A stretch of 64,000 nt of DNA from Mauremys mutica. Taxonomy: Eukaryota > Chordata > Testudines > Geoemydidae. Location of the stretch: positions 30,207,340-30,271,339 of the forward strand of contig NC_059077.1 of the NCBI RefSeq assembly GCF_020497125.1. The letters are read 5' to 3'. Both the position numbers and the translations under genes were made by a program. This document shows positions 24,936 to 36,900 of the stretch, piece after piece. The notes beneath the pieces were generated by a model. That model was not told the origin of the DNA. It searched no databases and saw only the letters and a list, made by a program, of their open reading frames with translations. Numbering within the stretch: the first letter of the stretch is position 1; every line of letters begins with the position of its first letter.

Positions 24936-27900
24936 CCTGGGGTTTGGTTTTATTCGCAAATTGAATACAAAAGCCAACCCAATCTTTCTCCCCTAGACTC
25001 AGCTGCAACTAAAATTCCTCTCAAAAGACTGTTTAGCCCATACACTAAGCCTCCTTTCTTTGTTAAGAGTACCATTCCCATCTCCCTTATATCCATGTAT
25101 GGTAATGAATCATTTACAAGAGTGAGTCAGCACATTCACTGAACATTTTCCAGGAGGATCACCATTTGCTAACAGTATGGGTAAACACTTCCAGCCTGTT
25201 AAAGGGATGTTTTCCCTTGGGATTTCATTTCTCTGCTTTTTGAGCAAACCAAAAAGGTTTCACTTTGATATAAGAATGGAAAAATGATTCAGGAAGGTTT
25301 AATTTTGCCTAATACCAGCTCTCTTTGTACTAGGTAAACAAATTTTAAATATTAGAAAAAATGATCCAGATCATATAAATGTTGCTTCATCTGTGCCTTG
25401 ATTCTTTGTTTTGTTGATATATATATATTAGGCGTGATTACCTTCTTACATTACGCTGCTGCCAATCAGGAGTACACTGAAGTAAAACCACTTGAAGTGA
25501 GAAGAGAATCAAGCCAAACTGTCTTCTACAAAATAATCAGATTATGGGAGGGGGGAGGTTTGTTTGTTTTTTGTTTTGTTTTTTTTAAGAATGTTTCAGT
25601 TGAGATAAATGCGAGTGACTGGATACAAGCTTCTGCAGCAGTTAAAATTCTAAGAGCCCATTATATCCTGCTATTGATCTGCATGCAAAACTCCTCCGGC
25701 ATGTGGTGTCTAGAAATTAGCATGGCTTGAAAGAACCATGCTATAACAATTGTGCAAGAGACGTAGATTTATCTTTTTGATTGAAGAAGTCTGTTGCTCC
25801 ATGTGAAAAATATTGCCATGATTTTCAAAAATAGATGCCTAAGTAAGTGGCCTGATTATGAACTTAGGAGCCTAAATTTAGGCACCTATTTTTTTAAAAT
25901 CATGGCCTATGCCTATAGCTAGTCAGATACACAGATATACATACTACTAATTATATAATTTTAGGAATGAAATCTGTATACAAATTTGCATAATCCATCA
26001 ATGTCACTCTTTCTTCTGCGTTAAACAGATATTTTTTAGAAATACCTTGTTTATATGTGTATTTATATGTAAAGTTGTGTGTTTATTGCTTCATGGAGTT
26101 TTTTATTGTTCCTGTACTAGGTTTTCCCCTTGTTTATTTTTAAGGTCGCCAAGTTATCCTCCACCTGGCTGTGGTAAAAACAAATCAAAATTGAAATCTG
26201 AACAAGATGGCATCTCCAAAACTCACAAGCTGCTGAGAAGGACTTGTTCTAGCACAGTTAAGTCTGAGGATGTGTGTGCCACAAAGTCTCACAGAACTTT
26301 TGGCCGTTCATTGTCTAGTGATCCTAGGGCTGAGCAGACAATGGCTATTAAATCGCACAAACTGTTGAATCGTTCTTGCTCGGCAGCTGTCAAGCAAGAA
26401 GAATGCATCACTCTAAAGCCCCAAAAACTCCTAAGCAGATCATGTTCCGGGGATCCTCGATGTGAGCACAATAGCACCTTGAAGCCTCACAAACTTTTAA
26501 GCAGGTCTTATTCCAGTAATCTTAGAATGGAAGAATTAGATGGACTGAAGAATCACAAGTTACTCAGCAAGGCTTACTCCAGTGCCCCTAAGTCATCCAA
26601 AATGGAGTTTTTCAAAGAACCCACCATAGCAGAGGGCAGGAGGCTCTCTCTTACCTCAGGGCTTATTGGTATCTTAACGCCATCTTCCTCATCACCTTTG
26701 CAAGCTGCTGTGCGTAATAATCATTATTCTTTCTGTTTGTTTGTTTTTCCTCTTGCTTGTTTTTTAAAATGGATTAATATCCAGGGTATACATAAATGCA
26801 TACGTCAAGAAGGATTTAACGTTAAATAAAACACATTGGAAGTTACCTTTTTGGTCAATATTAAACAAAAACCTGTACACATACATATCTATCATACTAA
26901 CTGAGACCACACAGGCTAAGACCGAGCTTTTATGTCTAGCCCTGAGTAAGGGACAGCATGCTGCTGTGCCACAGGAGCAGCTCAGTCACATAGGTCCTTC
27001 CCTGGTTCCTTTCTTGCTCCATGGGGGAAATAATCTGCTGATGGCCCCATCCAGCAGTAAGTTCCTTCTCCCTTCATGCTGGTCAGCACATTGAAGGGAG
27101 TGGAGTTAAGGCTGTACCCACTCCTTGTAGGCACTGGTGTAGGGGGACAGTAATATTCAATGGGTATTTGCTTCCTCCATAGCCTATGCATAGACTGGTG
27201 ATATGGGTATGTTGAGCAGGGGATTGAAGCCCATTTTTCCCCCTGGCAGCCACCTGGGGCAAGTCCCATACATGCCCATACAGTTGATCTTGTTTTGGGT
27301 TGGGAAACCCAACCCAAAGGGTTAACGTACATTTTACTAAACATAGCAAATGCACTTCAATTTTAGTTCTGTCTGTAACTGATCACTAAATGTTTAAGAG
27401 TAAGTAAGAGCTAGTTTGCTTTCCTGTTTCAAGGCATTGGGAGGCAGTGCTTTTTGTCTTACATGTTAGATGTGGGGAGCTGGACTCAAGAGATCTGGGT
27501 TCTAGTCACAACTTTACCATTGATAAGTATGGTATCTCAGTTTCCCCACCTCGACAGAATTCTGAGATCCTTGGTCGAATGGTGCTATGTAAGTCTAAAA
27601 TATTATTAAATATTCTAACTGTAATGAAATTACATTAATAGTGTTTCAGCCTACTCATGGTAAATTAGCCTAATAAGTCAACTATGAGCAACTCTCACTG
27701 TATCTAAAAGCAATAATATAGTGTGACTTATAAAGCTGCGTGCATGTTACTTGGTTGTTTCTGTAACTTGAACAACCAAAATTAATGAAAGATGAACTGA
27801 AAAGTTTTTACCTGCTCTCACCTATGTTTGGGATTTATTTTTCACTTTGAACCATCAATGGTGTCTCTGCTTTAGGAACCTGAATAAGCTCCCACTTAAA

Positions 27901-30900
27901 GTCAATAGAAATAATCCCACTGACTTTGGTGAAATCAAAACTACTAATAAAAACATTTTTGTCATAATACATGAATATTGAGGGAAATCAGCCTGTATGC
28001 AGTCAGATGCAACTCCATTGACTTCAGTGGAATGGCATCAGGACGTACTTTGGCACTTTACTTATTAAAATCCTAGCTCCTTTCCAAAGACCTGCCAAGA
28101 TACTTGGAGTGCTGTACAGGAAAAGAAGCAGCAGGGGAGGGAAAAGAAAGGTTCCACAAATAAGCAGCTTGGTTCATCTCCCACTGAAGTAAAAAAGATG
28201 GTTTGAGACAGATGTCAGGGGGAGGGAGTTCCACATCTTAGTGGTCACCATAGCAAAGATACCTTCCAAAGGAATGTGTGATAACACTTTGAAATAAAGT
28301 GTCAGAAAGAAAGTCTGAGCATAGATACTTGTTAGGATGAGGATCAAGGAAGAGGTTTCATGAAAAGTATAGTGGAAAGAGATTTTCTACTTTTTTTGTT
28401 TTAAAAGGCATGTTAGTAATTCAAGTCTAAACACATAGTCCATATTATATATGTGTAGAGAAGCAGGATACACACAAAAAAATAAAGAATTCTATTCGTC
28501 TTTAAAATAATTGCTTAGATGTTTGTACATTAATATGGAGTCAAAGTACTAATGCTTCTTTTTGATATTAGAGTTTTTAGGGTGTTTACAGATAAAGCAA
28601 AAACTCTCTAGGCAAGAGGTAAAGAAACAGATGAATTTATTTTGTCTGATCTATGCAAACTAGAGATATTTCCAGATGCCAATATTGTTTAATTCACAGA
28701 CCTTCATAGAAAAAAATACAAGTGTTCTTACCATTTCCACAAGAAACCTGCAGTATCTCTTCTAATTAGCTCTAGCACTGAAGTTGCTTGACCTTTTTTC
28801 TTACAGCTGAATTATGGTGCAAAATGCATTCCAATACGAGACAATGGCTTTCTTGTGCAGGTAGGATGTCATGCTTAATCTGTTTTAGAAATACTTTAGA
28901 GCAGGAGCTGTCTATTAATTATTTTTAAGCAGATGTTATTGTTCTCACTTTCATTGTTCTCAGACTGTTGAGTTTGCTGAGCAGCGGATACCAGTGCTGA
29001 ATGAATACTGCGTAGTTTGTGACGAACCACATGTGTTTCAGAATGGCCCCATGCTGAGGGTAAGTTGAATGTGGCTGAGTTATGTGATGCATATTTTTAA
29101 TGTCTGAAATAGCCATAGACAACAAAAACCTGTTAGAATATTCTCAAGTTATTCTGAACGCACTGCATCACAATATTCTGTTTGGATAAGTTTTTTTTTT
29201 AATGCACATTAGATGGAACAAGCTGTCTCACGGGGAAGTTAATTACTGCCCAGCCATTCCTGTACAAATTGAAGTTCAGGAAAACACAAGGGAGACAGCA
29301 GGAGTGGTCCCTAAACTTGCATACTTGCTGCTCACAGGACAAGACTTCCTAGGGTTTGTAAACCTACTTCTGGTGGAGGGGTCAGAAGAAGGCAGTAGCC
29401 TCGGCACCAGTACTGTGACTCCAGGAAATATCCCTCCTCTCATCTTCTCTGAATTAGCCCAGGACTTATTTTCTGCACCTGGGGAGTCCCAGAACTCTAG
29501 ATGAAAAAGGAGGCAAGATAAAGCACTGGGGACCAAAATCTTGGCCCAGAATCAAAAGGTGGATTTTGAGAGATCCAGGGACCCACTTTGTATCAAACTG
29601 ATGAAGAACTTATGTGTAATGCTCCACATTCGGGCTGTGTGAACCTCAGTCTATCATTCACAGACTGATGGCCTCATGGAACGCTTTAACAGAATGCTGA
29701 AGAGCATGACATGGAAAGCAGAGTCAAGATAGGAAAAATTGGGATACCTTGCTACCCTACCTAATGTTTGCTATAAGAGAGGTTCCCCGGCTTCCTCTGG
29801 GTTTCCCCCCTTTGCTATATAGTCACCACTCCCACAACATATTGGCTTTTGCGAGAGAGGACTGGTAAGAAGAGCCCAATCAGGGAAGGGACATCATTGA
29901 GCGTGTGATGCAGATGTGGGATAGAATAGCCCAAGTCACCCCCATAATGCGGGAACACATGTAAGGAGCACAAGAGGCCCAACAGACCTATTACAATCAT
30001 TGAGCAAAGATTCGGAAATTCCAGATGGGAGATTGGGTAATGGTGCTAGTGCCCTCAGCAGAAAGCAAGCTCTTGGCCAGATGGCAGGGGCCATACCAAG
30101 TTATAGAAGCTGTTGGGGAGGCTGACTATAAGATTTGACAACCTGGTCACCAAAAACAAGAGAAGTTCAACCATGCTAACCTATTGAAGCTCTGGCAAGA
30201 CAGAGAAACGTATATAGTCACCCTAGAGACACCACCCCAAAAAAATAAATCTCAGGGACAGATAAAAATATTGCCCAAATTGACCACTGAACAACATATA
30301 GAGGTCATCAAAATGATTGAACGGAATCATGATATGTTCTAGGAAAAGCCAGGCAGAACCATAAAAATCCCTTACCACATCATCATGGATCCAGGAGTAA
30401 AAGTTAAGGTTAAACCATATCGGATCCCGGAGGCTAAAAGAGAAGAGATCAGTATTGAAGTTAAGGGGATGCTGGAGCAGGGAGTCATTGAGGAGTCCCA
30501 TAGTCAATGGTCCAGCCCAGTCATTCTGGTATCTAAGCCAGATAGTACAATGAGATTCTGCAATGACTTCTGAAAAGTTAAATTAGGTGTCCCAGCTCGA
30601 TGCCTCCTCCATATCTTGTATTTTTAGTATTTCCCAGATATCCCCCTAGAAAGTACAGTAGAACCCCTATTTTATGAACTAATTTGGAATTGAGGCATTC
30701 CTAAAATAAAAAAGTTCATAAAATTGCACACCTCAGTTAGAGTGGGTATATTGCAGTGTATGTATGGTGCATTGCATTGCTTTCTCCTTGTCCTTCAAAC
30801 CACTGCAAAGTGATTTCCAGTGCCCCAAAGGTATCGGTACATGAAGTGATAAAGACTTGTTTCAACATCACTTTCACTATGTGATTTTGTTCCAATCCCT

Positions 30901-33867
30901 GACCCTCGCCATTGAGATAAATGGTTCATATAAATGGTCATTTTTCAGATTGGTGTTCATAAAATCAAGGTTCTACTCTATAGGGAATTTTCAATGGTTT
31001 CATAAACTTTAAGGCTAGAAGGGACCATTAGATATCTAGTCTGACCTCCTGTAAAACAGAGAACATAGAATTTCATTCAGTTACTCCCCCATTGAGCCCT
31101 TTAACTTGGGATGAATCCAAGATAAGAAATTCTGCATAAAAGGGTAACAAGTAAGATACTGCCTTGGGAAAATCAGCTTTGGGATTACTTTACTTGCAGA
31201 GCACTTTTTTGCCTGGATAAAAAATTTCAAGAGAGTCTGACTACAGAGTTCTTGCTAAAGAGTTCTTAAACACTTAAGCAGCAAAGAGTCCTGTGGCACC
31301 TTATAGACTAACAGATGTATTGGAGCATGAGCTTTCGTGGGTGAATACCCACTTCGTCGGATGCATCCGTCTGTTAGTCTATAAGGTGCCACAGGACTCT
31401 TTGCTGCTTTTACAGATCCGGACTAACATGGCTACCCCTCTGATACTTAAACACTTAAGAGTCCTTAAACACTGAGTTCTGGAGTAAACCCATGCTCAGT
31501 GTTGAGAACATGAGGTATAGGTTGGGGTGGCTCTGTGCTGGGAATAGACAGAGAAAGTAATCACTGTAAATGTGCTGAGAGCTCCTTGGTTTGAGCTGGA
31601 TTTCTAAGGTGAAATTATCTCTATGAAGCTTTGCCTTTTGCCATCTCTGTTGAAGGTAAACAGGAGTTGTGGATATTTAGTTGTATTTGTGCCTATACAG
31701 CCATTTGTTGAGCATGGTATAGAGCTGCAACATACCAGCAGGAGCTCAAGGAGATAAACTTGCTCACTGAGCTTCTTAGCGTGCAGCAAGAGCATGATGT
31801 CTGCTATTCCCTTCAGACAGTGCAGCATCTCTTTCAGCCTCATGCATCCAACTAGGTCCCCTGACTGACGCAAGGGATGGTGTCCCCTACCCATTCCTTT
31901 CCAGTGCTGCTGTGGTGTCTTGCATTTCAGGCCAGACATAGTGGGAGTTAAAGTGTGGGTGCCCATTGTGCCCTCACCCCCTCTGCTTGAAATCTTGCAC
32001 CTGAAGTGCAACTGCAATGGTCTGTGCCTTTAAGAGATTTGGTAGATTCAACATATACCAGGAAATATACCTAGATCTGATTGTGATGTAGACAAGGTGA
32101 GCTCCTTGAGGCCACAGTAAAGATCTGCTTGTTTGCGTCTGGTTACACCTACCCTGCACACTTCTTTCAGCTGTGGGTAATGTACATATGCATGTAGACC
32201 TCTAGTCCAGGTATAAATAGCAGCGTAGACCAGAGGCATGGTTTGGGTGAGTAAAGTAAAAACACGTCTGAGGGGTGTGGATATGTACCCGACTACATAA
32301 CCTACACGGCTCTCTACTTACCCAAGCCAGGCCTTTCTGTCTACACTACTATTTTTATCAGTGTAGTGTCCCGCTGCCTCCCCAGTGCTGGAGTCTTTCC
32401 CCACTGCAGGAAAATACTCGCTGCAAGGAAAGACTCTGGCAGTGGGGAGCTGCGGAAGCCTTTCACTGCTTCCTTTCCTCTGCCAGAGCCTTTCACTGGT
32501 AGCTACACACCACAGTGTGGACACAGCCTGCTTTTCACAGTGCCATGTAGCTACGTGTACACTACCTGCCACCTCCAGGGGTGGCATCTTGCGGGTGTAG
32601 CCTCTGTGTTAAGCTGCCTTCATGTCGGATACTAAACCAAAGACATTATAGCAGAAGAGTATAATTTTAATTATTATTGCTGACACTGCGGTAGGATGTT
32701 AGATTCTGTACCAAGACTTACTAAAGGACAGTTTGTGATCCAAAGTTTATTCACCATCTAGCCATTGTGAATAAAAAAAAACAAACCTAGGAAGAAGTAT
32801 CTTGAATCTGATCAACTTATTTTTGTTGAAATGAGTAATGGACTCAAAAGTCCTGACTTAGACTTGGCTGACTTGGAGAAGTCAAGACAATAAGCATAGG
32901 AAATACAAGAATACTGAAGTAACTATCTGTTTATCTTAGGCAAGATTGGATTAATTTAAAGTGCAATCGATGGACATTAATTAGATTGACATAATGGCAA
33001 ATTTAAACACCATAAACCATTGCAGAAACTCGGTCCTGCTCAGCCACTGTTTCAAGTCTTGGTAAATGGTTACACCTTGAAGCATGCTTTGGACAGCGAA
33101 CTTGAGCTCTGTCAGACCGGGCACAAAGCAAATTCCTGAATTAAGGGCTCTCCAGAAGAGAACACTCTACCCCAAATGAACATGACAAGGAATTTTCAGA
33201 CTGTGAAGCCCAGTGGTTAAAATTTCCCCACTTTCAAATTTTCAATGACATTAATAATAATAATAATAAAAAAAATTGACCAGAAAAAAAATCTGGAAAA
33301 GCTGGTCAAAATTTTTCAACAATTGAAAAATGTCAGCACTTTGACATTTTTTGAAATTGTGCAAAAAAAACAACATTTTTTATTGGTTTTTCAACTTACT
33401 ACAGCCAGTGAGAGCAGTCCAGTCAGTCTCAACTGCTGACATGGTGTCTGAAGAGAGAATGCAGTCTTCATGGGCTTCACAGTGGCCAAGGAATTCAAAG
33501 TGTTGGTTCCTCTGCAACACTAACTTAACCTCCTTGTGTATATTATTGTATATCTTGTTTTATGTCTTATTGCTGAATATGTGTTCATTGGTCTCATTTG
33601 CGGAGGAGAATTGCTATTGTTCCCCTTTTCCTAATTTATCTACTTGTCTGTCCTTACACTCTGAGCAACTCAGAATAGGAACTACCCTTTCTTGAATGTT
33701 TGGAAAGTACCTAGCACATTGTGGGTACTACTGAAAACAAATTTTTTTAAAGTTGTAATAAGTTTCACTTTGTGCATATATGGAGAAAAGTTATTTCAGT
33801 ATTTCCAAACAGTGAGAACTCACTAGTTAAGGCCCTGAAAGCATGAGATCGGCTTAAAAATCATTAG

Positions 33868-33911
<44 letters not shown>

Positions 33912-36900
33912 TGGGTTATTTTTATTTGCATCCTGGATTTTAGCCTTTAGGGTGTCCTCAGGTCATGTTTTTTAAACTTTTCTCCACAACCATGACAACT
34001 AAAATTGTACTACACAAAAAATGAAGGCTGAGGGTCTCACAAAATCACCTAACTTCAGGAGCTGGAGCTTTAAGTAAAACACCAGTATTGCAAGATTTGC
34101 AAAAACACAGGGGGATTAGCCACTCTGTTTTGTTTATCCAAGGAACTATATTTATTGTATAGAATTCTGTCAATGTTTCATCAGAGGAAGTTGGAGCATG
34201 AATATTATTAAACATTTGTATTCCAGTAGCTCTCCAAGGTCCGAATCTAGGATCTCAATTCAGATCCCAAACTACAGTCACAAAATAGATTCTGAAAATT
34301 TCACTTTTCAACGTAGCAGATGAAGGCCATTTTATATGGATTATCCATTCAGTCAGCTACGCAATTTATAGAATGCTATAAAGGGAGAATTACAATATAA
34401 TACATAATTTGATAATGTGACTACCTGTTATTCATTAGGTAAACCGCTATGGCAAACCTGAGAGCCATAAGTTAAGTGAGAAAAAGGAGATTTAAGAGAA
34501 GACACGGTGATCATTTTTGTAGAAAACAAGAAAATGTACCTGGTAATTGGTTTTCTGCATTTGATCAATGGATGGGCTCCAGTTCTGTCCTTGAAGCTGT
34601 ACAAGGCACAGGAGACATAATCCCTAAAAAAGTTAACAGTTCAATTAATATGTAAACTAAATGAGGAAAGAACTAAAGGCAATGCTTCACCTGGTATGTT
34701 TACATGTGAGGGTTCTCTGTGGAAGGTGCATACTGAATTGGGGGAACCAATTGGGAGTAAATTAATGCTGAGAGTATCAGAGAGATTGAGGGGGGTTGAG
34801 GTTGTGGAGTCGAGGACCATTTTTGCCTCCTCTCCACTCTACAACATCTGAGCCTCTTGGATCACTGAGAGGGAAGTTTCTATCAGATCAGGAGAAGGCA
34901 GAATGATGATGCAGAGGCAACCCTTTTGTCTTCTGGGCCTCCCATCCACTGCAGGTCTGCAACATTTTCATCTCCCTTAGCCGCAAAGCAAGAGGGGTAA
35001 TTTCTTCCCAACAGCTTAGTACAGGTGCATTTTGGAAACTGAAAATAGAACTATAATAAAGAAATTGTGTTGCATTTTGGTGCTATAATAAAAAGGCAAT
35101 AGTACCTCTTTACTACAGTTTGAAAATCTTACCATTACTTTAGAACTAGTATTTATATTCTAGGGAATGGGTAAATATTTTAATAATGCAAACAGCTGAG
35201 CTGATATGGTATTAAAGAAAGAGACTGGTTTAGGAATCCAGCATACGATAATAGTACTTTTATTGCAAATATTTAAATATAATGAGCTGATGAATCATTA
35301 ACAGAAGTGTTTATTAAATTTAAGCATCTGATTAAAATATGTATAATAAAAATATGCCACACTTAGCCTTTACATAACACTGTTTATAGTATGCATGTAC
35401 CATCTATCAAATTGTCTGTGCTTTTTATCTGTCAATAGCCAAGGACATTGGAACAAACTAGCATCATTTGAATAGATCTTAAAGAAACATGGGACAGTTA
35501 CAATGAGCAAGAACCTCCCAGAATGTATTGAGTCAGATGAGAAACAAAACCATATAAATAATTTTCCTTTGAATTGACAAATCTCCTCTAGAGTGCCATC
35601 TTGTGTTGAAATCTCAGACTAAGTTCTCTGTAAAAACAGGGCAGAGGAATCCATAGAGAAACACAGAAAGGCTCTGCAAAACTAAATGTGAGATTATTTC
35701 CTTTGAAAAGCAGCACCCTTGAACAGATGTCTCTGCTCTTAACTTTTCAGCAGCAGGATGTAAACAATCAAATACTCTGAAATACAGTATTTGAAGACCC
35801 TGTTATTGATAGCACCACAAATAATTCTAAGATGGTAACACTGATATATCTATAACAATAATAACCGTACTTTTTCAGAAAGCTTTTCATCCTGAAAGAT
35901 TCAAATGTGATTTCATTGTGGGTGAAATCCTGGCCCCGTTAAAGTCAATGGTAGAACTCCCATTCTCAGTGGGGCCCATGTGTATATATGTAATACTCAA
36001 CCACCACTGAAATTCAGCCACCCTGGTGTGTAATGCAGTAGCCACTGTGTTGGAAGTACTACACAACAGGTTTTAGGAATGGAATGGAAAATAGCTGAAC
36101 TACAGGGGAAAGTATATGTATGCAGAATATTTTAGCCAAGCTGGAGTTTGACCAGTATACTGGAATTAATGCCCAATTTCTTGCCAGAGGGCTGCAGAAT
36201 CTTTCATGACCACAAGTGCTCAATACCTTGGTTTTTTACCTCTTCTTCTCTGAAAAAAGCCACCTCCAGCAGTACCCTGCCCCTTGGTGCCATGGTGTGG
36301 AATTGGTTCCCTGTTGCCTCTGAAGGACAGTCCCCCAACATCACTACAGCATAACGGGATTGCCATGGAGCCAAGCAGTGATCAGATCCAGCCCTGCGCA
36401 GTTTGAGATCACAGATTGAATCTATATTATCTGTTTGTTTGAAAAGACTTGAAGTTGAAACAAATATAATTTCTTCTGCCCAGACTACGACTATACCATA
36501 GGACAAAGAAGAGAAAAAAGGTAGAACATATGACCTGAATTTGGGAGAGAGGGTAACAGAATAAGTCAGTTTTCCAACCCACAGAACTCTAATATATTTA
36601 ATCAATGTAGGTTCTTATACCCTGCCCAGTGTCATAGTCTCTAACATGTTCTTCAGCAGTGCTTTTTAAAAATTTATGTGAATATTGTGAGATTTTTGGG
36701 AAACATTACCCACAGTTTCAGGAAGAGAGATTATTAGATTATTTATATCTGCTTGTTCTCTATCTGCCTACCTATAGGTAATAGTGCTTCCAGCTGTGCT
36801 GAATGTGCTCTGATCACATGGAAAGTTGAAGTCAAATGAAATAGAGAACACCTGGTCACAGCTGAATTACCACTTCACAGTAGTGAATAAAGGGCCTTCC

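Larger units (their letters stand above)
23394..26144 (+). other. PARP8 intron
   Basis: Contains a hAT-type element (23742-24252), two short palindromic elements (24355-24438, 25815-25907) and a CT microsatellite (24902-24932). About 24940-25810 shows no further element. Confidence 0.85.
29202..30610 (+). mobile_element. Ty3/gypsy fragment with integrase before RT (Gmr1-like)
   Basis: The reading order on the + strand is a protease-like part (about 29230-29500), an integrase part (about 29560-30200) and the start of a reverse transcriptase (about 30290-30610). All are in pieces with stops, and the region between protease and integrase core is missing. Ordinary Ty3/gypsy elements have integrase last. 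Integrase ahead of RT is the mark of Gmr1-like elements of vertebrates. No LTR was found. The fragment is inactive. Confidence 0.7.

Noticed and set aside
26047..26144. An ATG-started extension upstream of the serine-rich exon.
   Set aside because: The extension translates to low-complexity hydrophobic intron sequence, and a good acceptor at 26144 fits the phase of the preceding exon.
27000..27350. Overlapping minus-strand frames, including one of 120 codons.
   Set aside because: They lack splice context, domain or repeat identity, and appear to be chance frames in C-rich intron.
32290..32600. A GC-richer stretch with tctacacta motifs, considered as another Harbinger-type MITE.
   Set aside because: No matching pair of ends or target duplication could be set, so it was left unassigned.
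33872..33910. Regularly spaced repeats considered as an array.
   Set aside because: It is a plain CA microsatellite; no spacer-repeat structure exists anywhere in the window.
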